A DNA stretch of 26,679 nt from JBKEAD01 sp047973165 (GTDB taxonomy: Bacteria; Verrucomicrobiota; Verrucomicrobiia; Chthoniobacterales; JBKEAD01): NCBI GenBank assembly GCA_047973165.1, contig JBKEBM010000221.1, positions 1 to 26,679 on the forward strand, given 5' to 3'. This document shows positions 1 to 8,111 of the stretch, piece after piece (position 1 is the stretch's first letter; each line of letters begins with the position of its first letter). The notes beneath the pieces are model-generated. The model made no database searches, had not been told where the DNA came from, and saw only the letters and a list, made by a program, of their open reading frames with translations. The position numbers and the translations under genes are program-made.

Positions 1-1073
1 GTCAGGATACAGCCAAAAAATCTTTGTCAGTTGCCGTTCACAACCATTACAAACGCATCGTTCAGGCGAGTGCACCCATCCCGGCGGATTTTAGTTCCAG
101 GTTTGACGCTGACCCGCTTTCAGAAGTCGAAATTGAAAAGAGCAATATTCTTTTGATCGGCCCAACCGGGTCAGGAAAAACGCTGCTTGCCCGCACTCTT
201 GCTCGCGTGCTCGATGTTCCTTTTTGCATTGCGGATGCGACGACGATCACTGAAGCCGGATATGTGGGTGAAGATGTGGAGACAATCATTCTGCGCCTTT
301 TGCAAGCTGCCGATTACGATGTGAAACGAGCCGAGCTTGGTATCGTGTATATCGATGAAATCGATAAAATCGGTCGCAAAGCAGACAATGCAAGCCTCAC
401 GCGGGATGTATCGGGCGAGGGGGTTCAGCAGGCTCTTTTAAAAATCCTCGAAGGCACGGTTTGTAACGTTCCTCCACAGGGCGGACGTAAACATCCGCAG
501 CAGGAATACATCGAAGTCAATACAGAGAAAATTCTCTTCATTTGTGGGGGAGCTTTTGTTGGCCTGGATAAAATTATTTCAAAACGACAGGGAGATAAAA
601 CGCTTGGATTTCATATCGGAAACAAAGAAAGAAAAGTAAGCGAAGTCTTACAAAGCGGGACTCAGCCTTTGCAAAATATTGAGCCGGGCGATCTGGTTTC
701 CTTTGGTCTGATTCCTGAGTTTATTGGGCGTCTTCCTGTAATTTCTGTGCTGGAAAGTCTTACAGAAGAGGAGTTGGTAAGCATTCTTACCGAACCCAAA
801 AATGCACTTACAAAGCAATATGCAAAATTGTTTATAATGGACGGGATACAACTTTCTTTTACTCGGGACGGATTGAAAACGCTGGCGGCAGAAGCTCTTC
901 GAAAAGAAATAGGAGCAAGAGCGCTCAGAGGTCTTTTGGAGCATATTATGCTGGATATTATGTTCGAGGCGCCCGGACGTAAGGATATTTCGGAAATTGT
1001 GATCAACCGGGCGGCTGTGCTTGGTAAAAAATCACCGCTTATCCGGAAGAAGCAAAAACAGGATGCTGCGTAA
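1..1073 (+). CDS. clpX: ATP-dependent Clp protease ATP-binding subunit ClpX (5' end outside window)
   Basis: ClpX is the hexameric AAA+ unfoldase that feeds substrates into ClpP. The reading frame is already open at base 1: codons before the first possible start read QDTAKKSLSVAVHNHYKR, a conserved ClpX stretch, so the TTG at 24 is not the real start and the N-terminal zinc-binding domain lies upstream of the window. Visible motifs are Walker A GPTGSGKT (bases 159-182), the GYVG pore loop, Walker B YIDEIDKI, the RKH loop (GGRKHPQQEY), LGF in place of the usual IGF ClpP-docking loop, the GLIPEFIGRLP segment and the sensor-2 GAR motif (IGARALRG). It ends 15 bases before a glycosyltransferase gene on the same strand. 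The family assignment is certain; only the N-terminus is missing. Confidence 0.97.
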   Translation, partial: QDTAKKSLSVAVHNHYKRIVQASAPIPADFSSRFDADPLSEVEIEKSNILLIGPTGSGKTLLARTLARVLDVPFCIADATTITEAGYVGEDVETIILRLLQAADYDVKRAELGIVYIDEIDKIGRKADNASLTRDVSGEGVQQALLKILEGTVCNVPPQGGRKHPQQEYIEVNTEKILFICGGAFVGLDKIISKRQGDKTLGFHIGNKERKVSEVLQSGTQPLQNIEPGDLVSFGLIPEFIGRLPVISVLESLTEEELVSILTEPKNALTKQYAKLFIMDGIQLSFTRDGLKTLAAEALRKEIGARALRGLLEHIMLDIMFEAPGRKDISEIVINRAAVLGKKSPLIRKKQKQDAA

Positions 1074-1088
1074 AAAATCGATTCAGAA

Positions 1089-2309
1089 ATGCCTGTCCTG
1101 AATACTACACTGGCCTATCTTTTTGAGCGTTATCCGGCATTCACGCAGACTTTTTGTGTGCGTGAAGTTGAGGGTTTACGTCGTGCCGGTCTTGGTTTTC
1201 CTATTTACTCGATCCGTTATGAAGATGGTTTCGAACTTCAGAAACTTTCCTCTGATGCAATTAACGACCTGACGCATTTGCCACGAGTCGAACGCTTGGC
1301 GAAGAAGTGGATGCGGCCGTTTGCACATCGTGCGCGTGCAGCCCGACACCGATTGGTTAAGGACTGGGGGCGCTCGGGAGATCGCAATCGTGCTTACGAA
1401 GCGGTGTGGCTCGGTCCGGAACTGAAGTCACGAGGCGTTTCGCATGTGCATGTTCATTTCTCAGGAATTGCTGCCAGGACGGCTTTCTGGCTCAAAAAAT
1501 TTTATGGTATTACTTACAGCATTACCGCCCATGCAAATGATTTTTTTGTGACAGGGGAAGAAGATCGACTCACTTGTATTTTCAAAGAGGCGAAGTTTGT
1601 GATTACCGTCAGTGATTACAGTGTGGATCAGCTTTTACAGCTTTATCCCTGCCTGGAGGGCAAACTGCATCGTGTTTACAATGGAATCGATACTGCTTGT
1701 TTTAGCTCCGAATCAGCCAATCCACAGCCTGAACCGCATATTTTAAGTGTAGGCAGATTAATTGAGAAAAAAGGGTATCACACACTTATAGAGGCTTGCG
1801 CAGAGCTGTCGGATATTTCGTTTAAGTGCAGCATTATTGGAGACGGCCCGTTGTATGAAAGTCTGCAAAGTCGAATCGTCGAACTTGGTCTTCAGGAAAA
1901 AGTTTTCCTGTTGGGTCCGAAAACAGAGAGTGAGGTGAAAGAACTCCTGCTTCAGACCAGTGTTTTTGCCCTTGCCTGCTGCACCGAAAGTGACGGAGGA
2001 CGTGATAACCTGCCGACGGTTATTATGGAGGCAATGGCTGCAAGCCTGCCAGTTGTCTCAACAAAAATTGCCGGTGTCCCGGAAATGGTCATTGAGGGCG
2101 AGACAGGTTTGCTTTCTGAAGAAAAAAATCCCGTGGCATTTGCAGCTAATTTACGTTGTTTAATGGAAGATGAGAAGCGGGCATCTGCAATGGGCGAGAC
2201 CGGACGAAAGCTTGCCGAAGAACGTTTCGACACAAATAAAACAACAGCAGAGGTCCTCGCTGTTTTTAAAAAATACGGACTTATTTCAGAACGCGTAAAA
2301 GCGGCCTGA
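1089..2309 (+). CDS. GT4-family glycosyltransferase (WcaL-like)
   Basis: This 406-residue protein has the GT-B layout of GT4 retaining glycosyltransferases, which transfer a sugar from a nucleotide donor onto a growing glycan or lipid-linked acceptor in the cytoplasm. The opening (LAYLFERYPAFTQTFCVREV) is typical of the colanic-acid WcaL-like group. The donor-binding half has SVGRLIEKKGYHTLIEA, IIGDGPLYESL and the conserved acidic pair in TESDGGRDNLPTVIMEAM. The ATG at 1089 is the first methionine and gives the family's usual N-terminus; no Shine-Dalgarno sequence precedes it. It lies between clpX and trmB, and a second, different GT4 gene sits nearby on the minus strand, suggesting cell-surface glycan synthesis. 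Donor and acceptor cannot be predicted. Confidence 0.9.
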   Translation: MPVLNTTLAYLFERYPAFTQTFCVREVEGLRRAGLGFPIYSIRYEDGFELQKLSSDAINDLTHLPRVERLAKKWMRPFAHRARAARHRLVKDWGRSGDRNRAYEAVWLGPELKSRGVSHVHVHFSGIAARTAFWLKKFYGITYSITAHANDFFVTGEEDRLTCIFKEAKFVITVSDYSVDQLLQLYPCLEGKLHRVYNGIDTACFSSESANPQPEPHILSVGRLIEKKGYHTLIEACAELSDISFKCSIIGDGPLYESLQSRIVELGLQEKVFLLGPKTESEVKELLLQTSVFALACCTESDGGRDNLPTVIMEAMAASLPVVSTKIAGVPEMVIEGETGLLSEEKNPVAFAANLRCLMEDEKRASAMGETGRKLAEERFDTNKTTAEVLAVFKKYGLISERVKAA

Positions 2310-2332
2310 TTATCTGCTTACTGGTCGTTTTT
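2297..2332 (+). terminator. possible stem-loop across the end of the first glycosyltransferase gene
   Basis: AAAAGCGGCC (2297-2306) can pair with GGTCGTTTTT (2323-2332) over ten positions, two of them G-U, around a 16-base loop that contains the TGA stop. A T-rich tract follows and runs right up to the trmB ATG. It resembles a weak intrinsic terminator or attenuator, but its stem is AT-rich and its position is unusual. Confidence 0.3.
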
Positions 2333-2334
2333 TT

Positions 2335-2940
2335 ATGAAGGAACCTCGTTGTGTTGACAGAGATTTTGAGATTCCGGACTTTTCGGATACGGACCTGAAG
2401 TGGCTTGAGAGTTATCCAATCTGCGAAGTGGACCTGGGCTGCGCACGCGGTCATTTTCTTGCTGGCAGTGCCGAAAAATTTACGGATCGCTGCTTTATTG
2501 GCGTAGAAAAATCCCCTGTTCGCGTTGGTAAGACACAGAAAAAAATCGATCGCCTGCAGCTTGCAAACGCACGGGTTTTTCAGGATGAAAACGGGCATTT
2601 TTTAGGTGAAAATCTACCGCCTGAAAGCGTCGACGTGCTGCATATATTATTTCCTGATCCGTGGCCGAAGCGCCGTCACCACATTCGGCGACTCATTCAG
2701 CCGCCTTTTTTTGGGATTGCTCACCGTGTGGTCAAAGTCGGGGGCATGCTACGTTTTATCACAGATGATTATCCGTATTTTGAGTGGGCCAGTCGATTTG
2801 CTAAAGCTCAGTTTGGCTGGGAATCTCTCACAGATTTCGAGAGCGAAGCGGAATACCCAATGACAGAATTTCAAAAAAAATTTACCGACAGAGGTTTGTC
2901 CATTTATTCCATGTGGCTTCGGCGCAGGGCTGTAAAATAA
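2335..2940 (+). CDS. trmB: tRNA (guanine-N7)-methyltransferase TrmB
   Basis: TrmB uses S-adenosylmethionine to form N7-methylguanosine in the variable loop of tRNA (G46). The 201-residue protein carries the SAM-binding motif VDLGCARGHFL, the acidic VEKS segment, and the diagnostic motif FPDPWPKRRHHIRRLIQ, followed by LRFITDDYPYFEW. Length fits the family. The ATG at 2335 comes directly after a T-rich tract and lacks a Shine-Dalgarno sequence, but it gives a plausible N-terminus. Its last 59 bases (2882-2940) overlap tail-to-tail with the convergent glycosyltransferase gene on the minus strand. Confidence 0.95.
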   Translation: MKEPRCVDRDFEIPDFSDTDLKWLESYPICEVDLGCARGHFLAGSAEKFTDRCFIGVEKSPVRVGKTQKKIDRLQLANARVFQDENGHFLGENLPPESVDVLHILFPDPWPKRRHHIRRLIQPPFFGIAHRVVKVGGMLRFITDDYPYFEWASRFAKAQFGWESLTDFESEAEYPMTEFQKKFTDRGLSIYSMWLRRRAVK

Positions 2941-4084
2941 AGCATTCCCGCGCTTCATCGTAAATTTTTTCCAGTTGGGCCACGCTGTTTTTAAGATCGA
3001 ATTTAGCACGAACCCTCAAAGCTGCTTCTTTGGAAAAACTTTCATAAACACCCGCATTGCTCAGTTGCAAAAGATTCAGACCTAATGCTTCGAAGTCATT
3101 TTCCGCACAAAGAAAACCAGTGATTTCATGTTCGACGGCCTCAGGAATTCCACCGTGCCGGGTCGCAACAACCGGTAGTCCCATTGCCATCGCTTCCAGC
3201 ATGCTGTTGGGAATCCCTTCCTGATCTGATGTGTTCGTCCTGCGACTCGGATGCATGAAAATATGCCCTTGTTTCAATAAATCCCTGACCGCATCGCCTG
3301 TCAAAAAACCGTGGAACTGAATCTGTTTGCTCACTCCAAGTTCACCTCCCAGTTTTTTCAAACTTTCCAGAAGCGGTCCTTCGCCGGCAAGATGCAGAGT
3401 GGCTTTAGGCCATTTCTTAACAAAACCGGCAAAGGCTTTTAGGGTCAGGTCCAGCCCTTTTTTTTCAATGAGTCGGCAAACCTGGATAATCTGCCAGCAT
3501 CCATCCTTGGGGGCAGATTTTGCCTCACAGGAAAAATCGTTCAGCGGAAGCCCGGTCGGATTCAGGCGGATTTTTTTCTCCGGGCAGCCGATTTTTATTA
3601 GTTCCTGCCGAAGTGAGTTACTACGTGCCAGGACGAGTGTCGCACTTGCAAACATACGCTGAAGGCGCGGCAAATGCCTGGGATCATCCTCGCGAGGTTT
3701 GACATCCATTCCGTGAAAAGAAACGACGACGGGCTTTGGCCAACGTCTGATGAAAGGCTCCAGATGTGCTCCGACGTGACCAAAATAAATATGCATCAGG
3801 TCAACCGGATTTTTTTCCAGCACTCTGCTCAGTCCAGTAAATTCCCCGCGGTAGAGATAAGGCTCGACTCGGCGAAAATATTTTAAAGCCAGGCGACGAA
3901 GCAAGGGGAGGGAGGTGGCTTTGATTTCGACGACGGGATCAAAGGGAAAAAGTTCTGCGTTGATGCGTTCCTGTGTCAGCACAACCGAACGATACCGTTG
4001 CAGGTTGATAATTTGCCGATAAACATGCAGCGTTTCTTTGCGCAGGAAAATGCTGCAATAGGAAGCGACTCGCGGCGAAGCCAT
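2882..4084 (-). CDS. GT4-family glycosyltransferase
   Basis: This 400-residue GT-B glycosyltransferase, read leftward, has the GT4 hallmarks VVVSFHGMDV near the acceptor side, VCRLIEKKGLDLTLKAFAGF, LAGEGPLLESL, and the donor-site acidic pair in TSDQEGIPNSMLEAMAMGLPVVAT. It should transfer a sugar from a nucleotide donor to a cell-surface glycan; the substrate is unknown. It starts 17 bases after the end of the oxidoreductase gene at 4102-5151 on the same strand, so the two are probably cotranscribed. Its 3' end overlaps the convergent trmB gene by 59 bases. It is clearly different in sequence from the GT4 gene at 1089. Confidence 0.9.
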   Translation of the reverse strand: MASPRVASYCSIFLRKETLHVYRQIINLQRYRSVVLTQERINAELFPFDPVVEIKATSLPLLRRLALKYFRRVEPYLYRGEFTGLSRVLEKNPVDLMHIYFGHVGAHLEPFIRRWPKPVVVSFHGMDVKPREDDPRHLPRLQRMFASATLVLARSNSLRQELIKIGCPEKKIRLNPTGLPLNDFSCEAKSAPKDGCWQIIQVCRLIEKKGLDLTLKAFAGFVKKWPKATLHLAGEGPLLESLKKLGGELGVSKQIQFHGFLTGDAVRDLLKQGHIFMHPSRRTNTSDQEGIPNSMLEAMAMGLPVVATRHGGIPEAVEHEITGFLCAENDFEALGLNLLQLSNAGVYESFSKEAALRVRAKFDLKNSVAQLEKIYDEARECFILQPCAEATWNKWTNLCR

Positions 4085-4101
4085 AAGTGACTTACTAAAT
4101 A

Positions 4102-5151
4102 TCAGCCGAGAGTGACAAAACGGCGTTCGCGTGCCGACTGATAAATCGCGAGAATGATTTCCACTGCATTGCGGGCATCGGGTCCCGAGATTGCGGGTTG
4201 GCCGTTTGTCCGAATTGCCTCGGCCAGATCATCAATCAAAAGCCGATGACCCTCGGTTGAGATTGCTCTCGGATCCGAGCTCCCACTTCCCATGATTTTG
4301 TCGTCACCTTCGGCGAGGATCGCCTTGTCTTCGGGCTGTTCGTCCTGAAAGTTCCAGGTCGTAAGCGAGTCGTCTTCAAGCACGGCAGAGCCTTTATCTC
4401 CTGCGATTTCAATGCGTTTTTGAAAACCGGGCCACGCTGCTGTCGCGCCTTCGACTACTCCCAGCGCACCATTTGCAAAACGAAGAGTTGCTGCTGCGAC
4501 ATCCTCCACTTCGATATTTTCGTGGGCAATGGTATCGATCATTGCTGACACTTCGACAGGCTTTCCAACCAGCCACTGCAGGGTGTCAATGGCATGGATA
4601 CCCTGGTTCATGAGGCAACCCCCGCCATCGCTGGCCCAGGTTCCCCGGACCGGACTGGCGTCATAATAGGGCTGGTCGCGCCACCATTTGACGTGGCAGG
4701 AGGCAAAAGTAATTTTTCCGAAACGACCCGCATCAATCGCTTTTTTCAGACGCATCGCATTGGGAGCAAGACGCGACTGAAAGACTGCGGCTAAAATTTT
4801 TCCCGAGCTGTTGGCTGCGTCGAGAATGGCATCTACGCGCTCCAAAGAAATATCCAGCGGCTTTTCGCAGAGGATGTGTTTGCCTGCATTCAGAGCTGCA
4901 ACAGCCGCTTCGGCATGAGTGCCTGATGGAGAGGTGATACAAACCGCATCGAGTTCGGGGGCACTGAGAAGCTCCTCCAGGCTTGAGCAGGCACGGGTCT
5001 GGTGTTTTTCAGCGAAAGCCTTTGCTTTATCAAAGCTGCGATTAAAAACAGAATGCAGACGAGTGTCTTTTGCGTCTTTGATTCCTGCGGCGTGAAAATC
5101 AGCGATAGAGCCTGTTCCGATGATTGCAAAATTAACGGTCGATTTGGACAT
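4102..5151 (-). CDS. Gfo/Idh/MocA-family NAD(P)-dependent oxidoreductase
   Basis: The 349-residue product begins with a Rossmann dinucleotide-binding motif (FAIIGTGSIADFHAAGI), followed by CITSPSGTHAEAA and the family's conserved HILCEKPLD, whose lysine belongs to the active site. The C-terminal substrate domain has GTWASDGGGCLMNQGIHAID. Members oxidise or reduce sugars, inositols and related polyols in the cytoplasm. It leads a leftward two-gene unit with a GT4 glycosyltransferase, so a role in nucleotide-sugar or glycan metabolism is plausible but inferred. A TATAAT box and a palindrome lie upstream (5244-5279). The exact substrate is not predictable. Confidence 0.92.
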   Translation of the reverse strand: MSKSTVNFAIIGTGSIADFHAAGIKDAKDTRLHSVFNRSFDKAKAFAEKHQTRACSSLEELLSAPELDAVCITSPSGTHAEAAVAALNAGKHILCEKPLDISLERVDAILDAANSSGKILAAVFQSRLAPNAMRLKKAIDAGRFGKITFASCHVKWWRDQPYYDASPVRGTWASDGGGCLMNQGIHAIDTLQWLVGKPVEVSAMIDTIAHENIEVEDVAAATLRFANGALGVVEGATAAWPGFQKRIEIAGDKGSAVLEDDSLTTWNFQDEQPEDKAILAEGDDKIMGSGSSDPRAISTEGHRLLIDDLAEAIRTNGQPAISGPDARNAVEIILAIYQSARERRFVTLG

Positions 5152-5243
5152 GTCGCCTAGTATTCAAAAAGAAGCCGACCTGACAAGCGGCTAAGGAGAT
5201 GGAAATAAAATAAAGGTGAAATGAGGCAGCCCCGCTTTAACTC

Positions 5244-5279
5244 ATTATACTGTTTTACATGCTGGCCTTCGTTGACGAA
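5244..5279 (-). promoter_or_regulatory. candidate promoter and operator for the leftward oxidoreductase unit
   Basis: On the minus strand, 5249-5244 reads as a perfect TATAAT. Around the position expected for the -35 box lies a 12-bp palindrome, TTCGT-TG-ACGAA (5268-5279), and no good -35 hexamer is visible. That arrangement would suit a promoter controlled by a regulator binding the palindrome. The site lies about 95 bases upstream of the oxidoreductase ATG, in the 149-bp divergent gap shared with the HerA-like gene. This is inferred from pattern only. Confidence 0.35.
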
Positions 5280-5300
5280 AAACGTTAAAGCATTTGCCCC

Positions 5301-6758
5301 ATGATTCAAGGACTTCAAATTGCGGGTAATCCCGCCCCTCTGCTGCTTAACCCTCGTATGGCAAACCGTCACGGTTTGGTTGCCGGTGCCACGGGGACGG
5401 GTAAATCTGTCACGCTGCGTGTGCTGGCGGAGCACTTTAGTCGTATCGGTGTGCCGACTTTTCTGGCAGACGTGAAGGGCGATCTGGGTGGGATTGCGCG
5501 GCCTGCTACTCCGAATAAACACATTGATGAGCGAGTTGATAAACTCTCGCTTACGGATTATTCGCCGGAGGGGTTTCCGGTTGTTTTCTGGGATGTTTTT
5601 GGTGAGGGAGGGCATCCCGTTCGCTCGACGATTTCGGAAATGGGACCACTTCTTTTGGCTCGCCTTTTGGAGTTGAATGATACGCAGACAGCGACGCTGC
5701 AGGTTCTTTTTAAAATTGCCGATGAGCAGGGTTTGCTGTTGCTGGATTTGAAGGATTTGATTGCGCTGCTGCGGCATGTTTCGGAGCATTCGAAGGAGTT
5801 GCAGGGTGAGTATGGGAATCTGCACAGCGGCACGTTGGGAGCGATTCAGCGGGGGTTGACGGCGTTTGAGTCTGCGGGTGGGGAGCCTTTTTTTGGTGAG
5901 CCGGCATTGCGGCTGGACGACTTGCTGCGACCTGCGTCGGATGGTCGCGGGTATGTGCATATTTTAAATGCAGCGAAGCTGTTTCACTCTCCGCATATTT
6001 ATGCGACGACGTTGCTTTGGCTTTTGTCGGAGCTTTTTGAGCAGCTTCCGGAAGTTGGGGATCAGGAGAAGCCGAGGCTCGTTTTTTTCTTTGATGAGGC
6101 GCATCTTTTATTCAGGGATTTACCGAAGCAGATGCAGGATAAGGTGGAGCAGATTATTCGACTGATTCGCTCGAAGGGTGTGGGTGTTTTCTTTGTGACG
6201 CAGAGCCCGATGGATGTGCCGGATCAGATTTTGGGGCAGCTTGGCAATCGGATTCAGCACGCACTGCGGGCTTATACTCCAAAGGATCAGCGGACAATTC
6301 AGGGCACGGCAGATACCTTTCGACGGAATCCTGATCTGGATGTGGCGGCGACGCTTACTTCGCTGGGTGTGGGTGAGGCGTTGATTTCTTTTTTGGATGA
6401 AAAAGGAACTCCGGGCGTGGTGCAGCGGGGCCTGGTTTGTCCGCCGCGCAGTTTGCTGGGGGCTTCGGATCCGAATGTGATTCGTGAGGTTCGTGCGGCT
6501 TCGCCCTTTGGTACTTTTTATGATAAGGTTTTGGATCGGGATTCGGCTTATGAGGAGCTGAAGCGACAGGCCGAGCGTGAGGCTAAGGAGGCGGAAAAAA
6601 ATGCTGAGGAACCGAAGTCGAAAGCCGCTCCGAAAAGACGTGGAGATTCTCCGACGACGGCTTTTATAAAGAGCACACTGCGAACGGTGGGGACCGCTTT
6701 GGGACGCGAAATTGTTCGCGGCATCATGGGTTCCATCACCGGTCGCCGTCGGCGTTGA
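5301..6758 (+). CDS. HerA-like ATPase of the DUF853 (YjgR) family
   Basis: This 485-residue protein belongs to the DUF853 branch of HerA/FtsK-like ATPases, known from E. coli YjgR; the cellular role of the family is poorly defined. Seen in the sequence are Walker A GATGTGKSVT (about residues 31-40), LADVKGDLGG, Walker B RLVFFFDEAHLLF, and the family-specific segment FFVTQSPMDVPDQILGQLGNRIQHALRAYTPKD. A lysine/glutamate-rich linker and a strongly basic C-terminal tail (GRRRR) follow the ATPase core. The ATG at 5301 starts the usual N-terminus (QGLQIAGNPAPLLLNPRMANRHGLVAG). Its end faces the 3' end of sufT, 37 bases away. Confidence 0.92.
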   Translation: MIQGLQIAGNPAPLLLNPRMANRHGLVAGATGTGKSVTLRVLAEHFSRIGVPTFLADVKGDLGGIARPATPNKHIDERVDKLSLTDYSPEGFPVVFWDVFGEGGHPVRSTISEMGPLLLARLLELNDTQTATLQVLFKIADEQGLLLLDLKDLIALLRHVSEHSKELQGEYGNLHSGTLGAIQRGLTAFESAGGEPFFGEPALRLDDLLRPASDGRGYVHILNAAKLFHSPHIYATTLLWLLSELFEQLPEVGDQEKPRLVFFFDEAHLLFRDLPKQMQDKVEQIIRLIRSKGVGVFFVTQSPMDVPDQILGQLGNRIQHALRAYTPKDQRTIQGTADTFRRNPDLDVAATLTSLGVGEALISFLDEKGTPGVVQRGLVCPPRSLLGASDPNVIREVRAASPFGTFYDKVLDRDSAYEELKRQAEREAKEAEKNAEEPKSKAAPKRRGDSPTTAFIKSTLRTVGTALGREIVRGIMGSITGRRRR

Positions 6759-6775
6759 GAGAGATTATTTTTTGG

Positions 6776-6809
6776 TCGGGCTGTTTTTTTTAGACTTAGA
6801 CCAGCCCGA
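6776..6809. repeat. 8-bp inverted repeat between the HerA-like gene and sufT
   Basis: TCGGGCTG (6776-6783) and CAGCCCGA (6802-6809) are perfect inverted repeats. The 18-base loop contains eight T residues, and the right arm is inside the sufT coding end. It lies where two convergent genes should terminate, but the T tract is in the loop rather than after the stem, so it is not a standard intrinsic terminator. Confidence 0.35.
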
Positions 6810-7344
6810 GCTTCATGCGACCGGCCTCAGTGATCATGGATTGATTCCATGCGGGGTCCCAGACGAGATCGACGTCGGCGGAGCTGATGCCTTCGAGGGT
6901 GAGGACTTTGGAGCGGGCATCGGCAGCGATGGTAGGGCCCATGCCACAACCGGGGGCGGTGAGGGTCATTTTGACGTTTACGGCGTGGCTGCCGTCGTCT
7001 TGTTTGGTCAAAATGCAGTCGTAGATGAGGCCGAGGTCCACGACATTGACAGGGATTTCCGGATCAAAAACGGTCTTTAATTGTGCCCAGACGGCGTCTT
7101 CGAGAGAGCCTTCGACGGGTTTTTTCGGACTTGCTTCGGCGGCTTTGTTTGGGTCGATTCCGAGAGCATCCGCATTTTGTTCTTCGATGCGGACCAGGCC
7201 GCCCTGGGTGGCCACGGTGTAGCTGCCGCCGAGGGTTTGCGTGATAACTATACTGGTTCCCGCCGGGAGAGAAATGGGGTTGCCACTTGGGATTTGGACT
7301 GCGTCGCAGTCGCGGGTTAGCTGGATTTCATTAGGTTCGGTCAT
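6796..7344 (-). CDS. sufT: putative Fe-S cluster assembly protein SufT
   Basis: SufT proteins combine a short N-terminal beta domain with a MIP18/DUF59 domain and help mature iron-sulfur proteins in the cytoplasm. The 182-residue product matches this: the N-terminus has AVQIPSGNPISLPAGTSIVI and TQTLGGSYTV, both typical of SufT, and the C-terminal half has DPEIPVNVVDLGLIYD and MTLTAPGCGMGP, with the conserved cysteine of the MIP18 fold. No other suf gene lies in the window, so it is a stand-alone gene here. It is divergent from psd, with a palindrome in the gap, and convergent with the HerA-like gene. Confidence 0.85.
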   Translation of the reverse strand: MTEPNEIQLTRDCDAVQIPSGNPISLPAGTSIVITQTLGGSYTVATQGGLVRIEEQNADALGIDPNKAAEASPKKPVEGSLEDAVWAQLKTVFDPEIPVNVVDLGLIYDCILTKQDDGSHAVNVKMTLTAPGCGMGPTIAADARSKVLTLEGISSADVDLVWDPAWNQSMITEAGRMKLGLV

Positions 7345-7389
7345 TTTGGATAGCTTCGTTTTTGAGTGAATTTTATTTTGCCTGCGGGG

Positions 7390-7410
7390 AGCTAATTCCG
7401 GAATTTAGCT
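7390..7410. promoter_or_regulatory. near-perfect palindrome in the sufT-psd divergent gap
   Basis: AGCTAATTCC at 7390-7399 and GGAATTTAGCT at 7400-7410 form a 21-bp palindrome with a single unmatched base. It lies between the divergent starts of sufT (7344) and psd (7464), where an operator would be expected. A short T tract follows on the plus strand, so a weak terminator-like hairpin is an alternative reading. The regulator is unknown. Confidence 0.35.
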
Positions 7411-7463
7411 TTTTGGAAAAAGAATTCAATCATTATGGGCTAGCCGTATGCAGAAGTCTGGTT

Positions 7464-8111
7464 ATGATGTGCGGCGTGCAAGGCAGAGCTTTATGGGAAG
7501 GAAGATGGATACTGGCAGTGCTGCTCCTTTTATGGGGCGGGGCTTTGGTTATTAGTGCCTGGTTGGCGGTGATCGTGTCAGCGGCAATACTTTTTACGCT
7601 GTATTTTTTTCGTGATCCGTATCGGGAGATTTCTGTGGACAGTGAGGATATTGTTTCGCCGGCAGACGGGAAGGTGGACTTTGTCGATGTGGTCGATGAT
7701 GCGCCTTACTTTGACGGGAATGCGCTGCGGATTTCTATTTTTCTGAGTGTATTTGATGTTCATGTCAACCGCGCTCCGATTCATGGAGAGGTGATTCACT
7801 CCGAGCATCGCACGGGGAAATTTCTGGATGCGCGGAATCCCTATTCTGCTGAAAAAAATGAGCGCAGGACCTGGCTGCTGAAGAATGAAAAACATCAGGT
7901 CGCCGTTCGGCAGATCACCGGAGCGATTGCACGGCGAATTGTGGCCTGGTCGCAGGTGGGAGATCATGTGAAGCGCGGGGAACGGTTTGGGATGATTCGT
8001 TTTGGATCGCGAACGGATTTATTTTTGCCCATAAATGCAGAGTCGCAGGTAAAAGTCGGAGATCGTGTCCAGGGGGGATCGACGGTCATTGCAAAATGGA
8101 AAACTGAATGA
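7464..8111 (+). CDS. psd: phosphatidylserine decarboxylase, short form
   Basis: Psd makes phosphatidylethanolamine by decarboxylating phosphatidylserine at the membrane. The proenzyme cleaves itself between Gly181 and Ser182 in IRFGSRTDLFLP, turning the serine into the pyruvoyl cofactor. Other marks are a hydrophobic N-terminal segment (WILAVLLLLWGGALVISAWL), FFRDPYREI, VSPADGKVDFV and the conserved histidine segment SVFDVHVNRAP. From the ATG at 7464 the length is 215 residues, normal for this short class; an in-frame ATG at 7467 is equally possible. The frame is open back to a TTG at 7362, but that extension has no family resemblance and would cover a palindrome. Its TGA overlaps the pssA ATG (ATGA at 8108), indicating translational coupling. 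Confidence 0.93.
   Translation: MMCGVQGRALWEGRWILAVLLLLWGGALVISAWLAVIVSAAILFTLYFFRDPYREISVDSEDIVSPADGKVDFVDVVDDAPYFDGNALRISIFLSVFDVHVNRAPIHGEVIHSEHRTGKFLDARNPYSAEKNERRTWLLKNEKHQVAVRQITGAIARRIVAWSQVGDHVKRGERFGMIRFGSRTDLFLPINAESQVKVGDRVQGGSTVIAKWKTE

Noticed and set aside
5157..5960. 267-codon minus-strand frame upstream of the oxidoreductase
   Set aside because: Mostly antisense to the HerA-like ATPase gene. Its product is extremely rich in Arg and Gln and has no domain, so it is a shadow.
7362..7463. N-terminal extension of psd from a TTG
   Set aside because: The 34 extra residues have no family resemblance and would cover a palindrome in the gap. The ATG at 7464 gives the normal length for short-form decarboxylases.
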